Positions 17,489 to 26,319 of a DNA stretch of 64,000 nucleotides are shown here, in pieces. The first letter of the stretch is position 1; each line of letters opens with the position of its first letter. The position numbers and the translations under genes were made by a program. The DNA comes from Deinococcus ruber. Lineage in GTDB: Bacteria; Deinococcota; Deinococci; Deinococcales; Deinococcaceae. Location: positions 29,814 to 93,813 of the forward strand of contig NZ_BMQL01000020.1 of assembly GCF_014648095.1 (NCBI RefSeq), written 5' to 3'. A model generated the notes under the pieces. That model worked only from the letters and a program-made list of their open reading frames with translations. It was not told the DNA's origin and ran no database searches.

Positions 17489-20400
17489 AGCGACACGTCC
17501 TCCTCCTGGCCTTGACGGGACTTCTCGCGAGTGCGGCCGCCCAGGACAGTGCACGGGTGGTGAACATCGTCGACGCTCCAAAGGGTGTCAGCATCGGCGA
17601 CAAACTCAACTGGGAGGTCGGGGCGCAGACCTACGATCTGCGGGTCACAGGGACCCAACCGGTCACCCTGAACATCACCCGTCCGGGCTTTGATCCCACG
17701 TCCTACCGGCAGGACGATTGGGGCGATGAAAACTACACACCAAGCACCCCCATCATCACCACATATGCGCTGACGGACGCGACGGGCAAGCAGGTCAAAT
17801 CACTGGTTGCTCAACCAGGACAACTGGCGACGCAGACGTTGTTCACGGGCACCTTGGCTCCTGGGGAGTATCACGTGTCGGCAACCACCAGCGGGAAGGG
17901 AAAACATGCCTTCACCCTCACATCGGCAGGCCCGGTGGCGGTCAGTACCGGAACACTGAACGTGACCCTGCGCGACCGAGCATGGGCTTCGCTGCTGCAC
18001 CTTAAGCTGAGTGGCCAGGAGCGGGTGTCGGTGTACGACAGTGACGGCCCAACAGAGATGGAGCTTCGGGTTCGGTATGCCGACGGCACCGTGCAGGATG
18101 TGACGGGTGGCGGGGACCTTCAGTGGCAGGAATTCCCGGTTCTGAAGGCAGGACTGGCGATCCTGGAAGGTCGCCAAGCGGTGAGTGCTCGGCAGTACTC
18201 GAACTCGGTCGCCATTCAGGTACGGACGCCAAACGGTCCGGCAGCGCTGGCAGTCACACCCCCTGCCTCACCAACGCCGGTAACACCCATCGTCCCTGCA
18301 CCACCCGTTGCCACACCGCTGCCTGCAAAGACGCCAACGCCGCCTGCATCCGCACCCGTGCCTGTCCCTGCGCCGATGGTTGTGCCCGCGACTGTCCCGC
18401 AGGTCATCGAGCCACTTCCGCCTGTGCCGGTTCCAGCACCACCAACACCGCTACCGCTGCCGGTCACACGGGTCAGCACCGTGACGATCACGACGGATGC
18501 CCCGCCCAAAGGCCGCTCAACGTTGCTTGTTCCCCTGCCGGATGGCGCGCAGCTGCAGCCGGGTAGCGTCACCCTCAATAACGTGGTCATTCAGGATCCG
18601 GCGCTGGATGCGCAGCACCGCATGACGCTGTCGCTGAGCGGACCTGCGGTGATCAGCTACCGCGTGACACACGCCGGAGCGATCCAGGTGCAGCCAGCCA
18701 AACTCGATTGGCAGGCGACGGCAGCGCCCAAGGCGAGCCTCTCTGCACCGGCAAAAGCGGCACTGCCTACCGAGCGCACCAGTGGTCTCTTACGGTATCC
18801 GCTTGATGGCCAGATCATCCAGAGCGGATCGACGACGGCAGTGACCCAGTTCGAGAAGACGTCAGCTTTACCGCTTGTGCTGAACGGTGTTGAGGTGCCT
18901 GGATCGCGGATCGGGACACACCTGGCAGCAGATGACGGCAGTTTCGCCCGAAATGAATATGTTGCGCTGCCGCTGCGCCCTGGGTTGAACACCCTCCAGG
19001 TCGGCAAGGAAACCATCCATGTCCGAGTCCCAGGGGCGGTGCAGCGCCTCCAGGTCACGCCGATCGCGACCCTCGCAGATGGTGCGACCCCGCTGACGGT
19101 GCGCCTTCAGGCGTTCGATGCAGATGGGTTGCCTGCGAACGTGCAGACACTCGATGTCAGCGTTACGGGCGCGGAGGCGCTCACGCCGGACGCGCAGCCG
19201 AGCACACCGGGGTATCAGGTGGCGCTGGTGGACGGGACTGGCCTGCTGGCGCTGCGGCCTCTTAGCACTCCGAACAGCGTCAGCGTGACGGCTGCCTTCG
19301 GGGAACTGAGACATCAGGCGACCTTTGCGGCGACGCCGGATCGCCGCACGGTGGTGGTCGGTACCGGGCAGGTCACGGTGCCACTGAGCAACGTGGCGGC
19401 CACCAGTGCTTCCGGGGCGCTGACCGTCGAAACACCGATCGGAGATGGGAAGTTGTACGTGTATTACGACAGCGCCCAAGTGGTGAACGCTCCAGCGGTG
19501 CATGAGCGCTTCGGAAGCCTCGGTGACGGCGCATCAGAAGTGCAACCACTCACCAGTCAGCACGGTGTGGCCGCGCAGTACGAGCATCCGAACTTCAGCG
19601 CCAAACTCGCGCTCGGCGCTGATCAGAACGAGGTCTTCCAGACCACTCGGGGCAGCGATGCGTTAAAGGTCACCACGCACGGCCCTGTTCGGTTCAGCGT
19701 GACAGCGGCCCTGGAATCCGCCACACGCACCCTGACGCTGGCCGACGTGACGGTGATCACCCGCCTGCCAGATGCGCCGCTGCTGCCTGGGAGTGTCGTC
19801 GTGACCCTGTCCCGGCCCAGTGGGGAGCGCGTCACGCTCATCCGGGGTGTCGACTACAGCGTGGATGAGTATGCGGGTCTGCTGACGCTGACCAGACCGT
19901 ATCTGCAGGCGGTCGACGGACAGTTGACGGTGACGTACAGCCTACAGGGCGTGCAGCCGACCGGCGTGGCGTATAGCGCGGGCGCGTCGGCCCAGCTCGG
20001 CCCCGGCATCTTGAGTGCGACGGTAACGCGGGACAGCGTGACCACCACAATTGGAGCGCGGTACGGCACGGCCAACAATTATCTACGGGCGGCGTACGAT
20101 CTTGGCAGCAGCGGCTGGCTGGTCGACGGCTCCTTTTCTGCGAAGGAAGCAGCGCTGAGTGTGGCCGCATCTGTCCGGGTGCAGTCGGATCAGTATCACG
20201 GGCCGCTGAGTGGCAGCGCTGGTGTCAACGCGACGCTCAGTGCGGATCGGCGGTTGAATTCGCTCTACGGCGTTCGTCTCAATGCCACAGTTAACAGTCC
20301 GGAACTGAGTGTGGCCCAGTTGAGTGGCACTGCCGACGCGAGCGTGTATCGCCGGTTCGGAGATGCGTTCAGCGTGGGTGTCGGGGCGCGGAAGAGTTTC

Positions 20401-21420
20401 GGAGCGGTCGTGAATACGCAGCTGCTGCTGGAAGGGCGGTACCAGACGGACACCGCACTGCTGACCGTGCGGGTCCTCCCGAGTATCAGCGGCGGAGCAT
20501 CTGCCATCGAAACGGAGGGCCGCCTGCCCTTGAATCAAAGTGGAACGCTCGCGGTGGTGGCAACGGCAGGGGCCACGCTGGAGGATGGCCAGTTGCGCGG
20601 GACAGGGAGTGTCGGCCTGGACGGCTCGGCGTATGGCGTGCATTTCGCTGCGGCGTATGAATTGCCGAGCGGTGCGGGTGACGCGGGTCGCCTGCGAACG
20701 GGCGCCAATGCCCAGCTCACACTCAGCGAACGCGTCAGCGCAGGCCTGGCCGCGAGTGCCACCCTGGGAAGCGGCGGTGCCCTAACTGGCGACGTAAGCC
20801 TGCTGTACAACGATCACAGTGCGCTCAACGCCACACTGGGGTTATCTGGGAATCATCCCTGGGACGGTGGCTTCACCGCCACCGTTTACGGCTCGGTGCA
20901 GTACGCGCCGTCCGGCAACTGGGTGCTGACGGCCAAAGCGCGGCAAGACATTGGCGACACCTCCGGCACGCTGGTGGATGCGAGTGCGACGTACCGCGAC
21001 GGCACAGTAGCAGTCGCAGCCCGCGCGAACGTCCAGACCGGCTCCTATGCACCCAGCACAGGCACGCAGATGAGCGCCGAGGTGAACAGCAGTTACCGAA
21101 TTCGCAATCTCGATCTCAAAGCCGGGCTGTTGCTCAAAAACGTGTTGGGGACGCATGATTTTCTATCGGACGCGCGTATCGGCGGAACGTTCTGGATCAG
21201 TGACCGCTTCGGTATTGGCGCAACGGGTCACGTCTACAACCTCTATGGCGATACGACCTACGGATTGAGTGTTGAGGCGACGGTCATACCGCTCGAAGGC
21301 TTTGGGGTTTCAATTGGCTACAACTTTACGGATGTGGATTGGAGCGGGACAAGCGCGACGCCTGGCTTTTACGTGCGAGCGGACCTGTTGTTCGCAGGCA
21401 GTACCGAAGAGCAGAAATGA
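17485..21420 (+). CDS. Very large surface/outer-membrane-like beta protein (1311 aa)
   Basis: GTG 17485 follows GAGGAG and gives a good signal peptide (VLLLALTGLLASAAAQ). Residues about 20-250 are a beta domain. Residues about 255-330 are a Pro/Ala/Val-rich linker. Residues 330-800 are Ig-like segments, including VTLIRGVDYSVDEYAGLLTLTRPYL, a motif common in large outer-membrane proteins. From about residue 830 to the end there are alternating hydrophobic and polar strands in up-and-down pairs (GARYGTANNYLRAAYDL, GVGARKSFGAVVNTQLLLEGRY, FGVSIGYNFTDVDW). They end FYVRADLLF before a short polar tail. This looks like a C-terminal beta-barrel, fitting the outer-membrane-like layer of Deinococcus. 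It probably anchors or exports the repeat proteins of the operon. Confidence 0.8.
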   Translation: MKRHVLLLALTGLLASAAAQDSARVVNIVDAPKGVSIGDKLNWEVGAQTYDLRVTGTQPVTLNITRPGFDPTSYRQDDWGDENYTPSTPIITTYALTDATGKQVKSLVAQPGQLATQTLFTGTLAPGEYHVSATTSGKGKHAFTLTSAGPVAVSTGTLNVTLRDRAWASLLHLKLSGQERVSVYDSDGPTEMELRVRYADGTVQDVTGGGDLQWQEFPVLKAGLAILEGRQAVSARQYSNSVAIQVRTPNGPAALAVTPPASPTPVTPIVPAPPVATPLPAKTPTPPASAPVPVPAPMVVPATVPQVIEPLPPVPVPAPPTPLPLPVTRVSTVTITTDAPPKGRSTLLVPLPDGAQLQPGSVTLNNVVIQDPALDAQHRMTLSLSGPAVISYRVTHAGAIQVQPAKLDWQATAAPKASLSAPAKAALPTERTSGLLRYPLDGQIIQSGSTTAVTQFEKTSALPLVLNGVEVPGSRIGTHLAADDGSFARNEYVALPLRPGLNTLQVGKETIHVRVPGAVQRLQVTPIATLADGATPLTVRLQAFDADGLPANVQTLDVSVTGAEALTPDAQPSTPGYQVALVDGTGLLALRPLSTPNSVSVTAAFGELRHQATFAATPDRRTVVVGTGQVTVPLSNVAATSASGALTVETPIGDGKLYVYYDSAQVVNAPAVHERFGSLGDGASEVQPLTSQHGVAAQYEHPNFSAKLALGADQNEVFQTTRGSDALKVTTHGPVRFSVTAALESATRTLTLADVTVITRLPDAPLLPGSVVVTLSRPSGERVTLIRGVDYSVDEYAGLLTLTRPYLQAVDGQLTVTYSLQGVQPTGVAYSAGASAQLGPGILSATVTRDSVTTTIGARYGTANNYLRAAYDLGSSGWLVDGSFSAKEAALSVAASVRVQSDQYHGPLSGSAGVNATLSADRRLNSLYGVRLNATVNSPELSVAQLSGTADASVYRRFGDAFSVGVGARKSFGAVVNTQLLLEGRYQTDTALLTVRVLPSISGGASAIETEGRLPLNQSGTLAVVATAGATLEDGQLRGTGSVGLDGSAYGVHFAAAYELPSGAGDAGRLRTGANAQLTLSERVSAGLAASATLGSGGALTGDVSLLYNDHSALNATLGLSGNHPWDGGFTATVYGSVQYAPSGNWVLTAKARQDIGDTSGTLVDASATYRDGTVAVAARANVQTGSYAPSTGTQMSAEVNSSYRIRNLDLKAGLLLKNVLGTHDFLSDARIGGTFWISDRFGIGATGHVYNLYGDTTYGLSVEATVIPLEGFGVSIGYNFTDVDWSGTSATPGFYVRADLLFAGSTEEQK

Positions 21421-21593
21421 CACCACGCCCATTCGGTCAGCAGGCGGAACACGGCCTCACGATCATCCGGAGCGACAACTGGCCCCTCGTGCGGGTCACT
21501 GCTCGCCAACAATCCACCGTTCACCCTTCCACACTCCCTTCGCTGTGGTACCGTCCCCTGAGGTTTCATGTCTGCTGTTCAACCCATTGCTGA
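21417..21593 (+). CDS. Possible small ORF between surface protein and regulator (58 aa)
   Basis: The ATG overlaps the previous stop (ATGA) and the frame runs 58 codons, overlapping the start of the sigma-like gene by 26 bases. There is no separate ribosome site. The product is unremarkable and basic. It may be real or only a translational bridge. Confidence 0.3.
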   Translation: MTPRPFGQQAEHGLTIIRSDNWPLVRVTARQQSTVHPSTLPSLWYRPLRFHVCCSTHC

Positions 21594-22398
21594 GTTAATC
21601 GCCACCTTAGTCCCTGCGCCGCTCCCCTGTGGCGAACTGCTCCCGCTCGATCTCGCCGCCATCACACGGCACCTCGAAAGCCTGTGCGACGAACGAGAGT
21701 GGTTGATCCTCACCGAGCAGTTCCGTGCAGGCGTCACCTTCGATCAGCTCGCCCGGCGCTTTGGGGTTGTCCGCGAGCGCGTCCGACAGATTGAGGAACG
21801 AACCATGCGCCGTCTGGGCGCGCGACAAGCGGATCAACACTGGACAGCGATGCTCAATACACTGAGCCTCACGCCGCGCATGGTGGTGATTCCGGAAGAG
21901 CTGGAGCATCTCTGGCCGGTCGTGATGCGCATCGTTGGGGCTGCTCGACGCGACCTGCCTCCACTGTACGGTATCGCCATTGCCCCTGGACTGTGGACCT
22001 TCACGCGGCTGAAGCATGCCTATCGACTGCAGAGTGCCAGCCTCGCGACAGGCCAATTCCTCAGTGAACAGGCAACAGCAGCGGCAGTACAGCTCAGCCC
22101 TGACCATCTCCGTCTGCTCTGGCCGATGACACCGATCAAGTTGACGGTGAGCGGATATTACGCAGGATCGCTGCCGACCTGGACTGGCCGGGACTGGATG
22201 ACGGCCCTACCGCAGTTCCTGTTGCAGCACGGCCACCGCAGTTGGCACGAAGACGAGGTGTTGGGAGCACTGGCATCGCTCCCAGGCTTTCCAGCGGTCC
22301 AGCGCACTACGTTGACGAATGCGCTACACCGGCAGCCTCAGTTGATCCGGGATCCCCGAAAGCGAACTTGGCACCTGCTTCCTGCTGCCATGTCTTGA
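21568..22398 (+). CDS. Sigma-70 region 4-like DNA-binding protein
   Basis: This 276-residue protein contains LARRFGVVRERVRQIEERTMRRL (about 61-83). That stretch matches the region 4.2 helix-turn-helix of sigma-70 family factors, including the VRQIE recognition helix. No region 2 is present, so it is not a complete sigma factor. The C-terminal 60 residues (LPQFLLQHGHRSWHEDEVLGALASLPGF..., ending RKRTWHL) resemble a small winged-helix of the HARE-HTH/RNA-polymerase-delta type, although this is weak. ATG 21568 follows TGAGG. It is last in the surface-protein cluster and is a candidate regulator of it, perhaps of the ACCACCACCCGGT promoters. Confidence 0.7.
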   Translation: MSAVQPIAELIATLVPAPLPCGELLPLDLAAITRHLESLCDEREWLILTEQFRAGVTFDQLARRFGVVRERVRQIEERTMRRLGARQADQHWTAMLNTLSLTPRMVVIPEELEHLWPVVMRIVGAARRDLPPLYGIAIAPGLWTFTRLKHAYRLQSASLATGQFLSEQATAAAVQLSPDHLRLLWPMTPIKLTVSGYYAGSLPTWTGRDWMTALPQFLLQHGHRSWHEDEVLGALASLPGFPAVQRTTLTNALHRQPQLIRDPRKRTWHLLPAAMS

Positions 22399-22439
22399 CC
22401 TTGTGAGGGGCACCCGCAGGGCTGAACGATTCCTTCAGG

Positions 22440-23438
22440 TCAAGGCGCAGGCATGGGATAGGAGCGGATCAGCGTCACCACAGCACTGCGGGTGTCGACA
22501 CTGATGAATTCCCAGGAAGGCCCAGCGACGTGCAGGTAGAAGCGATTCTCGCCGTCGAGCAGCTGCCAGGGCGTGAGTGTCTTCTGGAACAGCAGGGGTT
22601 GCAAATGCCCACCGTTCTGCACTGCAATCACGTCATTCGGAAGGGCCGCGAGGGTACTCGAGCGGCTCAGAATGGTGGCCGTCCCGTTGATCAGCGTGAA
22701 TGCCCCAGGCAGCAAGGTTTTCACCATGTCGCTGGGTGCGACCACTGCCCACGCCTGTTGCCAGGTCGCAGCACGCACGGTGATACGGCCAGCCAGCTTT
22801 GACGTCCCCCCATCTGCGTGCAGTTCCAGCCCTTGGCACTGCACGTCCTGCACCAATTTCCTGCCCCCGGGGAGAGGGAAGTTCGCTGGCATCGTGATGG
22901 TAATGCCCAGTGAGCCCAGCTCAATTCCTTCAGGACACGGTGCGGTACTGAAGCCCAGTTGTGTGACTGGAAGCGTGCGTGTCCAGAGGGCATCGGCGGT
23001 CGGAATGGCGGTGAAGGTACGGCTGGGTGGAAGAGGAGTTTTCAGCGTCAGCTCGAATGCCAGGGCTTGTGCCCCGGAGATGCGGACAGCGAAGACCTTC
23101 AGCCCATTCGACGACACCGCCAACCCTTCACTGCTGTCCTGCGTCAAGCGCACGAACCAATGCGGCGCCGAGCCAACCCAGGCGGTGGCCGCTGTCTCAA
23201 CCAATCCCCGCAACCTGCTCGGATCGAGTGGACCACTCTGCTGTGCTTGCATCAACTTCACCGCGCTGCTTGGGTACGCGTCCTGCACCAGCGGCGGAAG
23301 GGCATCTGGGACATAGACGTTCCATGGGGATGCAGCGTCGACAACCGAACCGAGCAGTGCGCTGCCCAAGGCACCCATGACCAGCAGCTGCTTCAACACG
23401 GGCAGAGGAGCTCTCCAGCAGGATGTAGGCCAGCGCAT
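22440..23438 (-). CDS. Secreted protein of unknown function
   Basis: This is a 332-residue protein with a signal peptide (LPVLKQLLVMGALGSALLGSVVDA). ATG 23438 is chosen because a TATACT -10 lies only 6 bases upstream, the leaderless pattern used by many genes here. The longer open frame to 23582 lacks such a signal. The mature part is beta-rich with no recognised domain (GLVETAATAWVGSAPHWFVRL, ITITMPANFPLPGGRKLVQDV, NRFYLHVAGPSWEFISVD). It is transcribed towards the sigma-like gene and ends 42 bases from it. It is divergent from the box-driven genes at 23664. The function is unknown. Confidence 0.75.
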   Translation of the reverse strand: MRWPTSCWRAPLPVLKQLLVMGALGSALLGSVVDAASPWNVYVPDALPPLVQDAYPSSAVKLMQAQQSGPLDPSRLRGLVETAATAWVGSAPHWFVRLTQDSSEGLAVSSNGLKVFAVRISGAQALAFELTLKTPLPPSRTFTAIPTADALWTRTLPVTQLGFSTAPCPEGIELGSLGITITMPANFPLPGGRKLVQDVQCQGLELHADGGTSKLAGRITVRAATWQQAWAVVAPSDMVKTLLPGAFTLINGTATILSRSSTLAALPNDVIAVQNGGHLQPLLFQKTLTPWQLLDGENRFYLHVAGPSWEFISVDTRSAVVTLIRSYPMPAP

Positions 23439-23444
23439 ACCCAA

Positions 23445-23450
23445 AGTATA
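23445..23450 (-). promoter_or_regulatory. -10 element TATACT of a leaderless gene
   Basis: On the minus strand TATACT lies 6 bases before the ATG at 23438. No convincing -35 is seen at 16-18 bases. Confidence 0.55.
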
Positions 23451-23501
23451 CGGACGCACAACCCTCGATCTGACACCACCTGTGGGCGCTTTATTGGACT
23501 G

Positions 23502-23525
23502 ATCACCACCCGGTGATTCACCGTG
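23502..23525 (+). promoter_or_regulatory. ACCACCACCCGGT-type promoter box before the 23664 genes
   Basis: ATCACCACCCGGT (23502-23514) is followed by GATTCACCGTG, so both parts of the composite box are present. The first gene with a ribosome site starts at 23664. The flanking bases (ACTGA before, ACTGG after) also match the copies at 8768 and 8882. Confidence 0.65.
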
Positions 23526-23663
23526 ACACTGGTTCCCCTGGCTGGGCAACGAGACCCATCCCAATCCGCCCCATCCGGACATGAACGCTGAGCACGCGCC
23601 TGTTCGCTGTTCAGCTCACTCATTCCCCGTCCTTCCGCTGTTTGCAGCCCACAGGAGTTCATA

Positions 23664-23822
23664 ATGACCGACCCGCTTTGTCCCCCCTCCGTTCCTGATC
23701 CACAGGACACCGCTGCCTCCCGCGCCCCGAGTCCAGACGTGGAACCGACCTTCTGGCACTTCGATCGCTGCCGAGCCTCGGTCTCGGCGGTTCAACTGCT
23801 GGCACCAGTGACTCACACATGA
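23664..23822 (+). CDS. Small ORF (52 aa) coupled to the next gene
   Basis: CAGGAG lies 7 bases before the ATG, and the stop overlaps the next ATG (ATGA). The product is Pro-rich in its first half and unrelated in sequence to the small ORF at 9033. Gene order is the same, however: box, small ORF, ATGA, larger gene. No domain is seen. Confidence 0.5.
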   Translation: MTDPLCPPSVPDPQDTAASRAPSPDVEPTFWHFDRCRASVSAVQLLAPVTHT

Positions 23823-24238
23823 GTCTTCCTTTCTGCAGCGATTCGCCGGAACCGTCCCAGCAGTTGCTGGAATGGGCCCTGACGGAACTCTATTCCCCCC
23901 ACAGGGTCCATCCCGCCACGCTGTACGCAGGCTACGGCCATGCCACCCCGACAACCGTCTGGATCGAAGCGATCTTCCACCGCCCCCCTCTGTGGCTCCG
24001 ACAGACGTTGTCTGTTGATGTGCCGACCGCGACGGCGTCCCTCTCGCTGCGCCGACTGCGTCGCTGCCCCGGGCTGTCCCAGCCCACCGGGAACGGCCAG
24101 CGTTGCCATTACCGATTGATGCAGAGCGAGGATGGTTGCCTCCATCTCGAGCGGCCTGTCGAGGATGCCGTCGGGTGTTCCTTCTGGAAACGACTCATGG
24201 CCACCCTGCATCAGCCGCCATCGCGCGGTGCCCCTTGA
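23819..24238 (+). CDS. GYGHAT-family protein A
   Basis: This is a 139-residue protein of unknown function. The stretch AGYGHATPTTVWIEAIFHRPP aligns with HGYGHATASDARIEAIFRRSP in the gene at 24400, so the two are paralogues. After the shared part this copy is shorter and has no membrane helix, so it should be soluble. Three of its five cysteines lie in the C-terminal half. The start is fixed by the ATGA overlap with the small ORF. A 160-base spacer with no clear gene separates it from its paralogue; a degenerate ATCACCACTGGGC lies in that spacer at about 24296. Confidence 0.65.
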   Translation: MSLPFCSDSPEPSQQLLEWALTELYSPHRVHPATLYAGYGHATPTTVWIEAIFHRPPLWLRQTLSVDVPTATASLSLRRLRRCPGLSQPTGNGQRCHYRLMQSEDGCLHLERPVEDAVGCSFWKRLMATLHQPPSRGAP

Positions 24239-24399
24239 GTTTCGTGAGCACCCTGCGCCACCTCAGGTGTCGGCCCTTCCCTGGGTGCTTTCTACATCAC
24301 CACTGGGCGTGTCATTCTCAACTCAGACACCACACCAAGGCCATTCGTGCTGTGTTCGACTTCTGATCCTTTTCTCCTCTCTTTCTGGAGTTCCCTGCC

Positions 24400-24978
24400 A
24401 TGATTCAATGTCTCCAGCAGATGACTGACGAACATGTTCCGCTGGGTGCTGAACAGGAACAACGGTGTTGGCTTGGGCAGGCGCTGGGGAGCCTTGAGGC
24501 GTCACTGGACGTGCACCGCGCGGAGCTGATCCATGGCTATGGCCATGCCACCGCCTCTGACGCCCGCATCGAGGCGATCTTCCGCCGTTCCCCTCATGTC
24601 TTTCACGTCACCGTGATTGCCACGCCAGCAGGCGCGCAGCGTCACCAGCAGCTGCTCCTCGACCTGCCGCGGACCTTTCGACCCATGACCATGTACCAAC
24701 GCGGCAATGTTCGGGTGGCAGAGGACTACCATTTCCGACTGCTACGAGACGAGCAGGACGCGTTCGTTCTGTATCGGCGGACCGATACCAGGGTGTACCC
24801 GCTGCTTCCAGACGGCTCTGTCCATTGGAACGCGGTGGACTCGATGCCCGCGCCGGTCCCTCCGCGTGTGCCCTCGCGGCTGTGGGTGTTGGCGGTGTTG
24901 GGCCTGCTGCTGCTCGTGACCCTCGGCGTGGCCATCGGCCACCGCGAACCTTTTCCCGCTCTTGGCGTGAAGCGTTGA
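24400..24978 (+). CDS. GYGHAT-family protein B with C-terminal membrane helix
   Basis: This 192-residue protein has GGAG about 10 bases before ATG 24400. The shared motif ELIHGYGHATASDARIEAIF is at residues about 46-65. A beta-rich segment follows (HVTVIATPAGAQ...LLLDLPRTF). Near the end is a single strong transmembrane helix (RLWVLAVLGLLLLVTLGVAIG) followed by a short tail, so it is probably tail-anchored with the GYGHAT domain in the cytoplasm. Its paralogue at 23819 lacks the anchor. Membrane-bound and soluble forms of one domain side by side suggest partners. The function is unknown. Confidence 0.7.
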   Translation: MIQCLQQMTDEHVPLGAEQEQRCWLGQALGSLEASLDVHRAELIHGYGHATASDARIEAIFRRSPHVFHVTVIATPAGAQRHQQLLLDLPRTFRPMTMYQRGNVRVAEDYHFRLLRDEQDAFVLYRRTDTRVYPLLPDGSVHWNAVDSMPAPVPPRVPSRLWVLAVLGLLLLVTLGVAIGHREPFPALGVKR

Positions 24979-25042
24979 CCTCACAGTGCCAAGGCAGTGT
25001 GAGCTGAAACGGCGGTGCTTGGCTCACCTTGGAGGTGCGTGT

Positions 25043-25372
25043 TTAGCAACTGGGCGGCGGATACGCAGCTTCCGGCCAATGCTTGTCCGCGCCCTCATAC
25101 AGCAGCTTCACAACCTGCTGCTTCGTCAGCTTGTATTTTTGCACGACCACCTGTTGCCACTGTGCCGCAAGCCGGTCACTCAGCGCAGCATGCCGATTCA
25201 TCTGCGCCACGGTCGCCCCGCAACGTTCCGGATAGGTGGCGTCCGCGGTCCAAGCCGCCTTCGCATCTGCAGCACTCAACTCCGCCCAGATTTTGAGGCG
25301 CTGCGGCTCAGTGTAGGTCACAGCCCGCGCAGTCCCCAGCATCAACATGCTCACAACCAGCAGCTTCCACAT
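25043..25372 (-). CDS. Small secreted protein (109 aa)
   Basis: A signal peptide (WKLLVVSMLMLGTARA) is followed by about 90 residues that look helical (IWAELSAADAKAAWTADATYPERC, LAAQWQQVVVQKYKLTKQQVVKLL). There are two cysteines, one near the middle and one as the last residue, which could pair. A TAGCGT element lies 7 bases before the ATG, consistent with a leaderless message. No family is recognised. It runs convergently to the tail-anchored gene, and their ends are about 65 bases apart. Confidence 0.7.
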   Translation of the reverse strand: MWKLLVVSMLMLGTARAVTYTEPQRLKIWAELSAADAKAAWTADATYPERCGATVAQMNRHAALSDRLAAQWQQVVVQKYKLTKQQVVKLLYEGADKHWPEAAYPPPSC

Positions 25373-25625
25373 ACCTCACGCTACCACTGACCGGACATGA
25401 CCACGGAGGCTGATCAGTACGTCGATGGGGCTTGATCGCAGCGTCGGTAGCGTGGGTTCGATCCGCACTCGATCTGCGTCCTAAGCAAACTCCTGCTGGA
25501 TAGCGAAACCCTTCTCTCTGATTCTGAAGAACGGCGTCCATTCGCCTCCGTCATCCCGCTCCTTGCATGACATCCACTTTGCCGGGGCCTTGGCGTGAAG
25601 AGACGCATGGACGCCGACGGTGTGA
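25373..25625. other. Gap with no convincing gene
   Basis: Open frames here lack ribosome sites and protein-like composition. I see no hairpin, repeat or tRNA. Confidence 0.5.
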
Positions 25626-26099
25626 TCAGGTCGTCTGGGCATCGGGGTATCGGGCAAAAAATGCATCTCTGGCTGTTGGATGAAACATGACAACGAGATT
25701 GTCCGCCATGGCATCCATCCGAAGCGTAAGGCGGTCAACCCGAGCGGTGACGATCGATACCTGCTTTTCTGCGAAATGCAGCACGACTTCGTTTTGGAGC
25801 AAGCGGACGCCTGCCAACGAATGTCCGATTTTATCCTTCCAATCCAGATGTCTGGTGACATCTTCAAAGATGCCTGCACTCAGGAAATCCACCATGCGGC
25901 CACTGTGCACGCTCATGTCCTCCTCGACGGTGTTATCCCACGTCACAAAAAAATGTCCCCCATCGAAGCTCAATTCCACGCCTTGCCCCACATCGTGGAA
26001 CCCTGACCAGTTCAGGTCGATGTTGGCGTCGAATTCGGAACGGTAGTACACCACACGCCGGAGGCACTGGTTGAGGAACGGTCGAAGGTCGTCGAGCAT
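25626..26099 (-). CDS. Unrecognised cytoplasmic protein (157 aa)
   Basis: This is an alpha/beta protein without signal peptide (LRRVVYYRSEFDANIDLNWSGF, VELSFDGGHFFVTWDN, ALDWKD-type segments). GGAGG lies about 10 bases before the ATG, so the start is well supported. The run SFDGGHFFVTWDN and its acidic character recall small immunity-like proteins, but the resemblance is too weak to name. It stands alone between a secreted protein and the box-driven gene at 26320, transcribed away from the latter. Confidence 0.65.
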   Translation of the reverse strand: MLDDLRPFLNQCLRRVVYYRSEFDANIDLNWSGFHDVGQGVELSFDGGHFFVTWDNTVEEDMSVHSGRMVDFLSAGIFEDVTRHLDWKDKIGHSLAGVRLLQNEVVLHFAEKQVSIVTARVDRLTLRMDAMADNLVVMFHPTARDAFFARYPDAQTT

Positions 26100-26229
26100 C
26101 CCTTATCTTCCTCCCATACCCACTCGGTTCACTTGCCTGCGCTGAGGGACATTTTCTGTTCAGCGCCACCGCCTGGATGTTGTACCCGAGACTGCCTGAG
26201 ATCTCACCCTCTGGATGGGTGGTTGAAGG

Positions 26230-26253
26230 ACCACCACCCGGTCACCGACCTTG
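26230..26253 (+). promoter_or_regulatory. ACCACCACCCGGT promoter box before the 26320 operon
   Basis: A perfect ACCACCACCCGGT (26230-26242) is followed by CACCGACCTTG, a weaker second element. The ATG at 26320 is 77 bases downstream. An 8-bp inverted repeat (GGCAGCCC about 26262 / GGGCTGCC about 26296) lies between box and gene and may fold in the leader. Confidence 0.65.
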
Positions 26254-26319
26254 AAGACGAGGCAGCCCCAGTCCCACGAGACCCAGGTCCAGGTGGGCTG
26301 CCCTCCCAAGGAGAACACC

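Noticed and set aside
25481..25879. 132-codon minus-strand frame
   Set aside because: It overlaps the better-supported 25626-26099 gene in another frame and lacks a start signal.
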